A DNA stretch of 21,290 nt from contig DDPL01000049.1 in NCBI GenBank assembly GCA_002342175.1, positions 1-21,290 on the forward strand, written 5' to 3'. This DNA is from Legionellales bacterium UBA2469 (GTDB lineage: Bacteria > Pseudomonadota > Gammaproteobacteria > Legionellales > Legionellaceae). This document shows positions 8,510 to 15,407 of the stretch, piece by piece (the first letter of the stretch is position 1; every line of letters starts with the position of its first letter). The notes below the pieces were generated by a model. The model was not told the origin of the DNA. It ran no database searches and saw only the letters and a list, made by a program, of their open reading frames with translations. A program made the position numbers and the translations under genes.

Positions 8510-9730
8510 CTATGGTGAGTGGCTTAATTTATTATATGCGACTTGTTTAGCGACGACATTGACTACACAGCAGTCGGACCAAACATTCAGTGCGGTTTCC
8601 AACATATCAATCAATGCATAGAAGGGTAATATCAAACCCATTAGGTTAATGGGTACATTCATCGAAACCAATAAACTTACACTCAAGAAAAAACATCCCA
8701 TCGGCACACCGGCATTCCCAATGGCCGCAAGCGTTGAAATCAATACCCAAGTCACTAACATCAGCGGCGATAAAGCAATATCTGCATTATGCATCATATA
8801 AACAACGGTTGTGAAAATAAAAGCTGCACATCCATTCATATTAATGCTAGTACATAAAGGCAATACAAAACGACTTATCTCGGGTGAGATATTCAAGCGT
8901 TGCTCAACGGTATCCATGGTGAGCGGTAAGGTTCCCACGGATGATTTTGAAAAAAATGCCACCGATAATGCGGGTAACAGTGAACGCATCATGCGATAAG
9001 GTGAAAAACCGCGCCATTTGAGCCATAATGGTAAAATAACCATCCCTTGAATAAGGTTCGCCAAGACGATAACACTCAAATATTCACCCAATCCCATGGC
9101 TGAATGTTTGGCATGCAAAGTTTCCACACACGATGTCATAAACCCAAATAAACCTAAAGGTATCCAACGTAACAACCATTGGGTAATAACCATGAGCATA
9201 CCATGCAAGCCACGAAACACATTTGCAACGGACTCACGTGCAGCTTGATCAGGAATCTGCCGAATCGCTGCTCCCACTAAAATAGCCAGAATAAGAATGG
9301 TTAAAACTTGGTTTTCAAGAAAAGGCTGAAAGAAATTACTGGGAATAAGATGCATCAAATAATCCCGATACCCATGCCCGGTTGTATGCGCAAAATGATG
9401 GCTTCCACTCACAATCATTCGTCGTGGCTGAATCAAAACATAAAGTATGCAACTTAAAGCACCTGCAATCAGCGTTGTACTCAAGGTATATTTAAGGGTA
9501 TTTAACCAAAGCTTTTTCATCAACCCATTAGCACGATAATTTATAAAGGTGACAATAAGCGATAAAAATATCACCGGCATAGAAATGCATTTAAAACAAT
9601 TCAGAAAAAGTTCACCAATGACCAATCCCATACTCTTTAAATATGGAATCTTATCTAAACCAGCCAAAATCCCTAATCCAATCATCAGAACGTAAAGTAA
9701 AAACTTTTGGATGCCTTCATTTTTTAACAT
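8510..9730 (-). CDS. SLC1/DAACS-family amino acid:cation symporter, divergent substrate site
   Basis: A 406-residue inner-membrane sodium- or proton-coupled symporter of the dicarboxylate/amino acid:cation family (GltP, DctA, GltPh). Helical hairpin 1 has SKSSVGTLPLTM (SSSATLPVT in GltPh). TM7 has INMNGC where the family has NMDGT. Hairpin 2 has GNAGVPMG. TM8 reads IDMLETALNVWSD. Aligned to GltPh, the sodium and substrate residues Asp394, Asn401 and Asp405 are kept (Asp375, Asn382, Asp386 here). Arg397, which binds the side-chain carboxylate of aspartate, is Glu378, and Asp312 is Asn. The substrate is therefore unlikely to be a dicarboxylic acid. I prefer the ATG at 9730 over the GTG at 9739 because AGGTG (9741-9737) sits six bases before the ATG. 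The gene starts ten bases after the crcB stop, probably in one operon. Confidence 0.88.
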   Translation of the reverse strand: MLKNEGIQKFLLYVLMIGLGILAGLDKIPYLKSMGLVIGELFLNCFKCISMPVIFLSLIVTFINYRANGLMKKLWLNTLKYTLSTTLIAGALSCILYVLIQPRRMIVSGSHHFAHTTGHGYRDYLMHLIPSNFFQPFLENQVLTILILAILVGAAIRQIPDQAARESVANVFRGLHGMLMVITQWLLRWIPLGLFGFMTSCVETLHAKHSAMGLGEYLSVIVLANLIQGMVILPLWLKWRGFSPYRMMRSLLPALSVAFFSKSSVGTLPLTMDTVEQRLNISPEISRFVLPLCTSINMNGCAAFIFTTVVYMMHNADIALSPLMLVTWVLISTLAAIGNAGVPMGCFFLSVSLLVSMNVPINLMGLILPFYALIDMLETALNVWSDCCVVNVVAKQVAYNKLSHSP

Positions 9731-9739
9731 GCTCAACAC

Positions 9740-10117
9740 CTAGAAAAATAGACGAATCAACAAAGCCCCTAACATGAAAGCGACAAAACAGCTTAAAATG
9801 CTTCCACCGCCATATACACATCCTAAAAGCCACTGATTTTTCTCAAATAAAAAACTCATTTCAAGAACACAAGCCGAAAAAGTTGTGAGTCCCCCTAAAA
9901 AACCTGTCACAATAAAGCTTTGCCACAGCAATGGTAAATGTCCAGCGAACGTAAAAAATTGGTAGAGAAGCCCCAACAAAAAACACCCAAGAATATTCAC
10001 TAATAAAATATATGAGGGAAATTGTTGCCAGTGGGTTGGAAATATTTTCACTAAATATACGCGAAATATTACGCCAAACGCTCCACCTGCGCCTGCAACC
10101 AGATAGGTTTTTAACAT
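9740..10117 (-). CDS. crcB: Fluoride-specific ion channel CrcB/FluC
   Basis: FluC channels are dual-topology inner-membrane dimers that let fluoride leave the cytosol. The 125-residue protein has the expected four hydrophobic helices. Family motifs are present: GAGGAFGVIFR at 9-19, VNILGCFLLG with the pore Asn41, and TGFLGGLTTFSAC at 71-83. The central GGLTTFS binds the structural sodium ion and contains the pore residues Phe80 and Ser81. The second Phe-box residue, Phe83 in the F-S-x-F motif of characterised channels, is Cys83 here. No fluoride riboswitch (crcB motif) is recognisable in the 44 bases between the start and the next gene. The symporter gene follows immediately; a functional link is not evident. 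Confidence 0.95.
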   Translation of the reverse strand: MLKTYLVAGAGGAFGVIFRVYLVKIFPTHWQQFPSYILLVNILGCFLLGLLYQFFTFAGHLPLLWQSFIVTGFLGGLTTFSACVLEMSFLFEKNQWLLGCVYGGGSILSCFVAFMLGALLIRLFF

Positions 10118-10161
10118 GAATAGATATCTAAAAATGGTAATTTTCTATTTTAATTGATGGG

Positions 10162-10320
10162 TTATCGAAGGTCAAATAACCATTGTCGGAGTTCGACATA
10201 TTCATTCCAAAGGATGAGCATACTTGTCATCGATAATGACAATAAACATAAAAATAAAACTAAAACTGCGCCTTGTTGTTTAAACCAAACATCCATTTGA
10301 TAACAGGTAAACTTGGCCAT
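10162..10320 (-). CDS. Small membrane protein, GspK/PilX-like pseudopilin N terminus
   Basis: A 52-residue reading frame I translated directly from the minus strand: ATG at 10320-10318, TAA at 10164-10162. It begins MAKFTCYQMDVWFKQQGAVL and continues with a strongly hydrophobic stretch (about 18-37) before a short, polar end with NEYVELRQW. A charged leader ending in Gly, directly followed by Ala-Val-Leu and a long hydrophobic helix, is the N-terminal pattern of GspK/PilX-type minor (pseudo)pilins, which lack Glu5. GGAG lies eleven bases before the ATG. It overlaps the upstream 201-aa gene by 61 bases in another frame, so coupled translation is likely. Typical GspK or PilX proteins are several times longer, so this is either a miniature version or a remnant. 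It could also be an unrelated small membrane protein. Confidence 0.5.
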   Translation of the reverse strand: MAKFTCYQMDVWFKQQGAVLVLFLCLLSLSMTSMLILWNEYVELRQWLFDLR

Positions 10321-10865
10321 TTCAATATCATCTCCAATCCATGATTATCATTCCATTTAAGGTATTCAAAACCACTCACCCAAACTTGGGTATTGTTGTG
10401 GTATTTTACATATAATTTTTGTTCTTTAACCCACAGTTCGATAGGGTAACTAATCATCCAATCGAAAGGTACTTGAAAGGTTTTAGGAATGGGTTTATCC
10501 AAAACAATTTTACCGGGTGCGCAATTTAAAACATGGGAGATAATGCTAGCATTTGCATTCCATATTCGTACATCCATGTCCAGCATCCACGCCTTGCAAC
10601 TATGAAAGACCAAGGACTTTCTAACCTTTAAGACTTCAACATGGTTTATTTCCCCTACATTTTTTTGCATGCTTAAGCGCTGATGCTCGAGCTTCGCTTG
10701 ATGTATCGATTTAAAAAAATGGTGCAATGCAATGGAAGTGCGCACCGCATCAACTTGACGCTCAAGCTTCATAAATAATTGTTGATGAAAAAAAAATGCG
10801 TAGCTTAAAACAATTAAAACCCAGGTCCAAAGAAATAAGTTTAAAAGATACTCCAAAAAATTCAT
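10260..10865 (-). CDS. GspJ/PilW-like minor pseudopilin homologue (putative)
   Basis: A 201-residue protein with one N-terminal membrane helix (about 3-26) and a soluble, probably periplasmic, remainder. The N terminus NFLEYLLNLFLW resembles the hydrophobic start of GspJ/PilW pseudopilins (xFxLLEVLLALxIF type), including the conserved Glu. However, the Lys-Gly prepilin leader is missing, so it would not be processed by prepilin peptidase as written. The region after the helix (about 30-70) is a helix with KLERQVDAV and KLEHQRLSM, followed by a beta-rich part. The start ATG overlaps the stop of the upstream prepilin-like gene as ATGA. Family assignment rests on the N terminus, the size and the gene order (I/V-like, J/W-like, K/X-like). 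I cannot confirm it without profile comparison. Confidence 0.5.
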   Translation of the reverse strand: MNFLEYLLNLFLWTWVLIVLSYAFFFHQQLFMKLERQVDAVRTSIALHHFFKSIHQAKLEHQRLSMQKNVGEINHVEVLKVRKSLVFHSCKAWMLDMDVRIWNANASIISHVLNCAPGKIVLDKPIPKTFQVPFDWMISYPIELWVKEQKLYVKYHNNTQVWVSGFEYLKWNDNHGLEMILKWPSLPVIKWMFGLNNKAQF

Positions 10866-11014
10866 GATGGAATCAACACCCGCAATGCACTTTGAAATCG
10901 TTGATAAAATTCAAGTGTAGCCGCCATCAATAATCCCAATAGCACCAACACCAACAAACCCTCAAGTACTATAAATCCTGCTTGTCCTTTATTCATTTTT
11001 TTGGAACTTGACAT
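10862..11014 (-). CDS. Miniature type IV prepilin-like protein (GspI/PilV-like)
   Basis: A 50-residue protein carrying a textbook class III leader. MSSSKKMNKGQAG is followed by FIVLEGLLVLVLLGLLMAA, with cleavage expected between Gly13 and Phe14 and the conserved Glu at mature position 5. The mature chain would be only 37 residues, essentially the membrane helix with a short YQRFQSALRVL tail. Normal GspI or PilV proteins carry a globular domain and exceed 100 residues. I chose the ATG at 11014; the longer frame depends on a TTG at 11068 inside the neighbouring gene's start region, and a second ATG at 10996 is also possible. No strong ribosome binding site is visible. The stop overlaps the next start (ATGA). 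Divergent from the outer-membrane protein gene. Confidence 0.65.
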   Translation of the reverse strand: MSSSKKMNKGQAGFIVLEGLLVLVLLGLLMAATLEFYQRFQSALRVLIPS

Positions 11015-11068
11015 CAACAAATAAATATTTAAAGATAAATGGTGATTAAATTCAACGAAGGCATGCAA

Positions 11069-11845
11069 ATGAAATTAAAAACCATTAACGTCATATCGTT
11101 ATCCCTCATTTCATCTACCGTACTTGCAGGGACCATGGGTCCAATTGATAACTTTAAACCATCGCTTTATTTTAAAGTTGGTAGTGGTGGTAGTTACTCG
11201 ATGTCAGCTGGCATTAATAATCCAAACCCTACCTATTGGGATGCTTCTCCACAAGGTTACAATGGGGATGTTGGGCAATCAGCGCTCTACTCAGCAGCCA
11301 TTGGCTACAGTTACTCTAAACTCATCAGCACTGATTTTGAGTATATCTATCGGCCATCTTTTAATTACATCAAATACCAAACCTCCACAGCTTCACAAAC
11401 AACAGGTTTTAATGGCAACAAAACCCGTATTTTTAATCTACAAAGTAACTCCTTGATGTGGAACGTCTATCTTCATGGAAAAGGTTATTCTGATGATTTA
11501 AATTATAATGTATATGATGATATTTTTATGGAACCTTTTGTGGGTGGTGGATTGGGTGTTGCATTCAATACCGTCAGTAATTTCCATTCAAATCCAGTAA
11601 ATGCAACGGTTTCGACTATCATGAATGATAATTACAAAACCTCGATTGCCTGGCAATTCTCTGCTGGATTAAACTTTTATAACACTAGCAATTTCAATCT
11701 AGGCGCTGGATACCGTTATTATAATGGCGAAGGATTTGCCTCAAATTCCTATATCGTAAACAACCAAAACATTGTCCCACCATGGTTAGGGATCATCCAA
11801 GCGAATGAATTCTTTGTTCAATTAGGCTATAAGATTGATTCCTAA
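11069..11845 (+). CDS. Outer-membrane beta-barrel protein
   Basis: A 258-residue exported protein. The signal peptide MKLKTINVISLSLISSTVLA should be cleaved after Ala20, giving a mature N terminus GTMGP, a start I associate with Legionella outer-membrane proteins. The mature part is rich in Gly, Asn, Ser, Tyr and Phe, with alternating strands such as SLYFKVGSGGSYSMSAGI, YSAAIGYSYS, MEPFVGGGLGVAF, WQFSAGLNFY and FNLGAGYRYY. It ends in a strand (EFFVQLGYKIDS) without a terminal aromatic residue. This fits an 8- to 10-stranded OmpA/OmpW-type barrel. I chose the third in-frame ATG (11069) because AAGG lies seven bases before it and it begins a proper signal peptide; ATGs at 11039 and 11063 are less suitable. 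The function (adhesin, porin or structural) cannot be read. Confidence 0.8.
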   Translation: MKLKTINVISLSLISSTVLAGTMGPIDNFKPSLYFKVGSGGSYSMSAGINNPNPTYWDASPQGYNGDVGQSALYSAAIGYSYSKLISTDFEYIYRPSFNYIKYQTSTASQTTGFNGNKTRIFNLQSNSLMWNVYLHGKGYSDDLNYNVYDDIFMEPFVGGGLGVAFNTVSNFHSNPVNATVSTIMNDNYKTSIAWQFSAGLNFYNTSNFNLGAGYRYYNGEGFASNSYIVNNQNIVPPWLGIIQANEFFVQLGYKIDS

Positions 11846-11858
11846 TAGTTCAGCGACT

Positions 11859-11897
11859 TTTAAACATCAACGATGATTATCTCCGTTGATGTTTAAA
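11859..11897. terminator. Perfect 14-bp inverted repeat after the outer-membrane protein gene
   Basis: TTTAAACATCAACG (11859-11872) and CGTTGATGTTTAAA (11884-11897) pair perfectly around an 11-base loop, 13 bases after the stop codon. The position suggests a transcription end or an mRNA 3' stabiliser. There is no U-run after the stem, so factor-independent termination is not assured. Confidence 0.5.
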
Positions 11898-11991
11898 CTC
11901 CCTCACACAATCCAATTACTTTCTATATCAGTACTCTATGATTAGGCCAATCGTTTATTGACAAATAGAAAGAGGTGATTAAACCTTAAAT

Positions 11992-12029
11992 CTGAAACAC
12001 CCCATTTATTCATCCATGGGGTGTTTCAG
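11992..12029. terminator. Perfect 14-bp hairpin at the end of ldhA, possibly bidirectional
   Basis: CTGAAACACCCCAT (11992-12005) and ATGGGGTGTTTCAG (12016-12029) pair perfectly around a 10-base loop. The stem contains a GC block. On the minus strand its first arm includes the stop codon of the D-lactate dehydrogenase gene, and the RNA continues AUUUAAGGUUUAAU, a weak U-rich tail. It probably ends that transcript and may also stop plus-strand transcription from the outer-membrane protein gene. Confidence 0.55.
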
Positions 12030-13000
12030 CAAACAATAAGATGTTGGCAATGCTCCCCTTTTTCAATGCAATTTATATTTTCAACAGTGACTTTGGCAAT
12101 GACGTCTAGGGCTTCATGCGTTAAAAAGCCTTGGTGGCTTGTAATCAACACATTCGGAAATGTGGTTAATCGCATTAAAATATCATCTTGTATAATATCG
12201 AAAGAATGATCTTTAAAAAATAGACCCGTTTCTTGTTCATATACATCTAAACCCAATGCACCAATTTTTTTTTGTTTGAGCGCTTTAATTAAGGCTTTTG
12301 AATCAATAAGCCCCCCTCTTCCTGTATTGATTATCATAACATGGGGCTGCATTAACTGAATTCGGCTCTCATCAATTAAATGTCGCGTTTCATCATTTAA
12401 AGGACAATGTAAACTGATAATATTTGATTGTTGAAACAACTTATTTAAGCTGACCATTTTAACATGGGGTATCGAATCAATATAAGGATCATATCCTAAA
12501 ATCCGACATCCAAATCCATGACATATTTTTGCAAACACTTGTCCGATGGCGCCTAAACCAATAATGCCAACTGTTTTGCCATGTAAATCAAAGCCTTTTA
12601 AGCCATTTAAATCAAAATTGCCCTCTTTAATTCGGCTATAGGCTTTGTGTATTTTACGATTCAGTGTGAGTATCAAAGCCATCGCATGCTCTGCAACGGC
12701 ATAGGGAGAATAATGCGGAACGTTTGCAACAGGAATTTGATATTTTTGACACGCCTCTAAATCCACATTATTAAAACCTGTACAACGAAGTGCAATGAGC
12801 TTTATTTTTTTTTGTGCGAGCTTTTCAACGCACTTGGCATCCAATCGATCGTTCACAAACACACAAACAATTTCCTGGCCTTCAATGATATCAACGGTAT
12901 TGGTATTTAGACTTTCATTAAAAAAAGTCCATGTATGTTGTGGGTATTGCTTAAAATAATCAACTTCGAAAGCTTGGGTTGAAAAAAACGCTATATTCAT
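12026..13000 (-). CDS. ldhA: D-lactate dehydrogenase (fermentative, NAD-dependent)
   Basis: A 324-residue member of the D-isomer-specific 2-hydroxyacid dehydrogenases. It closely resembles E. coli LdhA along its whole length and would reduce pyruvate to D-lactate with NADH in the cytosol. Substrate-domain segments include VFVNDRL, IALRCTGFNNVDL (69-81) and VAEHAMALILTLNRKIHKAY. The Rossmann fold has GIIGLGAIG at 145-153, with Gly148, Gly150 and Gly153. The catalytic set is present: NTGRGGLIDS with Arg228, LDVYEQE with the acidic residue, and TSHQGFLT with His289. The ATG at 13000 is preferred over a TTG four codons upstream; only a weak GG element precedes it. The final codons form part of a terminator-like hairpin. 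It is divergent from the mechanosensitive channel gene. Confidence 0.92.
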   Translation of the reverse strand: MNIAFFSTQAFEVDYFKQYPQHTWTFFNESLNTNTVDIIEGQEIVCVFVNDRLDAKCVEKLAQKKIKLIALRCTGFNNVDLEACQKYQIPVANVPHYSPYAVAEHAMALILTLNRKIHKAYSRIKEGNFDLNGLKGFDLHGKTVGIIGLGAIGQVFAKICHGFGCRILGYDPYIDSIPHVKMVSLNKLFQQSNIISLHCPLNDETRHLIDESRIQLMQPHVMIINTGRGGLIDSKALIKALKQKKIGALGLDVYEQETGLFFKDHSFDIIQDDILMRLTTFPNVLITSHQGFLTHEALDVIAKVTVENINCIEKGEHCQHLIVC

Positions 13001-13084
13001 AAATAAAACCAATTGAATGCGATAATTTAATCATGGTTGATAAACATGAAAATTCAAGCCGTATTTTAAATTTTGCCCATAAAC

Positions 13085-13113
13085 TTGACAGATTTAATAT
13101 CTTGCGTCATGTT
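13085..13113 (+). promoter_or_regulatory. Candidate promoter for the MscS-family gene
   Basis: A perfect TTGACA -35 box at 13085-13090 is followed, after 17 bases, by CATGTT at 13108-13113, a poor -10 element. It lies 27 bases before the ATG at 13140. The -35 match is good, but the -10 match is weak. Confidence 0.3.
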
Positions 13114-13139
13114 TAAATAAAAGGAATGGATAAATTAAC

Positions 13140-15407
13140 ATGAGTAGGATTCGTTCACTGTTGTTTCTAATAACCATATTTATTTCATTTGCCCCTCCAA
13201 CATGGGCATGCAATTCATACCAATTGCATCAAATCAAACTAGATGTGGAACAAAAAAAACAACTCCTATCGGTTCGTAATTATAACTATGACTTCCTTTC
13301 TCAGTTACAACAAGACGTTTTAAATCAAAAAAGCTTCCTTGAAAACTGCTTTAAAACCGAAAATGCAAATTTATCACATATTAAAAGTACGTTATCAACC
13401 CCTAACAATATGTCCTCATTAGAAAAACAAAATATTCTTGTCATTCAACAAAATACTGAAGAACATATCAATTTAACAAAATACTCCCTGAACCAAATCA
13501 ATCAATCGTTGATAATTATTCACGATAGACTTAATTATGCTAAAGATTATACCGATTATCGCAACCAGTTTAAATCATTGTTGGAATTGCTCCAGGAGGG
13601 TAATTTTATACGGCCTTCATTTAAGTCATTTGGAGAAATATTTCCGGTTATTTATGATTCAATCGTAGAAAAACCCATTTCTGCTATTTTGCGTATCTTC
13701 AGTATTTCATGTATCAGTTTGATATGTATTTATTTAATAAAAAAATACTCAAAAAAACAAACAAACCCTATCCGAAAATCTTTTTATTTGCATTCACGCT
13801 TTACAGTTTTAATTTTATTTCCAATTATGGGGATTTTTTTTGTAGCTCATCATGAAACAAATTCATGGTTGATTCAACCCGCAGGTTTAATCTTTTTACG
13901 ATGGGCTATCATCATGTGCTTTATCAAAATAAGTACAACGTATTATTTATGCTTTTTAAGCAACAATATCACCGTCGACAAATTTAATTTACTTTCTAAT
14001 ATCACTCAAAAATTAATCTATATTCTGTTATTTGTTGGTTTTTTTCAATTCTTAATGCTGAATTGTTTTAATAATGGGGACATCATAGAACTCGCTCATC
14101 TTGTCATTGTCATTCCATTGTTTTTTTGCTTTTATACTTATTTAATGCTCCGATTGATTATTGAATTGACCACTGTCGACTATTTCCCATCACAACCGCC
14201 ATTTAACTTAAAGACTTACCGATATTTAGGAATTTCATTTGTTATCATTTATATGGTTGTTCGACAAAGCATGGTTTATTTCGGTTATCAACTTTTCTCA
14301 ACAGCACAGTTTACATGTTCTCTCATAATTTTTATTTACTTTTTTAGATACCTTCATTTTGTCAAAAACCTTAAACAAAATTTAAACCCCGATTTAAAAC
14401 AGGGTTGGATTAAATTAAAGTCTTTATTTGGTGTCAAAGCAAATGAAAATCTAATGGAATTCAATATTTTAATTGGAATGTTCAACATAATCTTTTTTTA
14501 CTACCTTGTGATTTTTGATCTTTATGTTTTAACTATACCTGAGTATTATATTTTTCTTCTAAAAAATTTAATACATTACCCAATCCTTTTAAGCACACTC
14601 GATTTCTCTCCCATCAATACCATAAAAGCTATTCTTGCATTTACGATTACGGTATTGATGGGTAAATTTATTGCCTGCCGAGTCACCCAAAATCCGCAAT
14701 ATGCACATGATATTGATAAAAGGCTTACCATTGATATTGTGATTCATTATTCATTTTATATTATGGCATCTTTAATCAGTCTTTTATTTATAGGTTTATC
14801 AGCTGCACACATCAGTGTGATTATTGGTAGTATTGGCGTGGGTTTAGGTATTGGTGCACAATATATCGTTCACAACATGATATCAGGACTTATCATCATC
14901 ACCAAAAAAATGGTGCATGTAGGGGATTTTATTAGCATTATCAACCTCAGCAAAGGCAACGATATTACCTCTGGAAAAATTGAAAAAATCTCCATCCTTT
15001 CAACTGAAATTTTAGACGAAGATCAGCTTCTCATTAATGTCCCTAATTCCTACATTTTAGAAAACTGTGTTATTAATTTTACTTCATCCGAAAACGTCAA
15101 TACATGTTATGTCAATTTAAAAATTAAGAATATTCATGATTATCATGAAATGGTTTCACAAATTATCAATTTATTGAAATCATATCCTGATGTTATACAA
15201 AGTTTCCCATATGCTCCTTCAGTTAAATTATTACAATCCAAAACAGAAAACAATCAAGAATACCGCAATATTAACATCAGTTTTTCAGTCTCGAATCTAT
15301 CTGAAAAACAATTTATTTATTCACAAATTAAAAATAAAATTCTAAAAGAGCTCAAAAATGAGCTCTTTAGTGTTAAAGAAAACAAAAAAGATGCGGATGA
15401 TGATTAG
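13140..15407 (+). CDS. Large MscS-family mechanosensitive channel (MscK/MscM-like layout)
   Basis: A 755-residue inner-membrane channel expected to open under membrane tension and release osmolytes. A signal peptide (1-23, ending PPTWA) leads into a periplasmic, Gln/Asn-rich, probably coiled-coil region (24-165). Several hydrophobic helices follow between about 178 and 505. The MscS core is clear at the C terminus. The pore helix 557-597 contains IIGSIGVGLGIGAQYIVHNMISGLIII and ends KMVHVGD, matching the GxGxGxxxQ...N-ISG-VGD pattern of the family. A beta domain follows, with LLINVPNSYILENCVINFT at 630-648 (the VPN region of MscS), then a C-terminal alpha/beta domain to about 745. It is shorter than MscK or YbiO-type giants, which exceed 1000 residues, so the exact subfamily is unclear. 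The start has only a weak GGA nine bases upstream. Its stop overlaps the convergent repeat-protein gene by four bases. Confidence 0.88.
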   Translation: MSRIRSLLFLITIFISFAPPTWACNSYQLHQIKLDVEQKKQLLSVRNYNYDFLSQLQQDVLNQKSFLENCFKTENANLSHIKSTLSTPNNMSSLEKQNILVIQQNTEEHINLTKYSLNQINQSLIIIHDRLNYAKDYTDYRNQFKSLLELLQEGNFIRPSFKSFGEIFPVIYDSIVEKPISAILRIFSISCISLICIYLIKKYSKKQTNPIRKSFYLHSRFTVLILFPIMGIFFVAHHETNSWLIQPAGLIFLRWAIIMCFIKISTTYYLCFLSNNITVDKFNLLSNITQKLIYILLFVGFFQFLMLNCFNNGDIIELAHLVIVIPLFFCFYTYLMLRLIIELTTVDYFPSQPPFNLKTYRYLGISFVIIYMVVRQSMVYFGYQLFSTAQFTCSLIIFIYFFRYLHFVKNLKQNLNPDLKQGWIKLKSLFGVKANENLMEFNILIGMFNIIFFYYLVIFDLYVLTIPEYYIFLLKNLIHYPILLSTLDFSPINTIKAILAFTITVLMGKFIACRVTQNPQYAHDIDKRLTIDIVIHYSFYIMASLISLLFIGLSAAHISVIIGSIGVGLGIGAQYIVHNMISGLIIITKKMVHVGDFISIINLSKGNDITSGKIEKISILSTEILDEDQLLINVPNSYILENCVINFTSSENVNTCYVNLKIKNIHDYHEMVSQIINLLKSYPDVIQSFPYAPSVKLLQSKTENNQEYRNINISFSVSNLSEKQFIYSQIKNKILKELKNELFSVKENKKDADDD
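15345..15368 (-). terminator. Intrinsic terminator of the repeat-protein gene, inside the convergent mscS CDS
   Basis: AAAGAGCTCA and TGAGCTCTTT form a perfect 10-bp stem with a 4-base loop (15345-15354 and 15359-15368). On the minus strand it begins about 35 bases after the stop at 15404 and is followed by a U-rich run (UUUUAGAAUUUUAUUUUUAA counting from the stem end). It therefore suits termination of the minus gene while encoding LKELKNELF in the channel gene. Confidence 0.6.

Noticed and set aside
10118..10161. Possible fluoride riboswitch before crcB
   Set aside because: The 44 bases are AT-rich and too short to hold the crcB pseudoknot motif; no GGNGAUG-type signature found.
11039..11068. 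Earlier ATG starts for the outer-membrane protein
   Set aside because: They put about ten polar residues before the signal peptide, and AAGG is best spaced for the ATG at 11069.
11015..11068. Longer prepilin-like protein starting at TTG 11068
   Set aside because: It needs a rare start codon and overlaps the neighbouring gene; the class III leader is complete from the ATG at 11014.
11958..11963. TTGACA box in the spacer before ldhA
   Set aside because: No -10 element follows at 16-18 bases and no gene begins downstream on that strand.
13126..13143. Five-codon leader frame MDKLT overlapping the mscS start
   Set aside because: AAGGA directly abuts its ATG with no spacing, and no attenuator structure accompanies it; likely chance.
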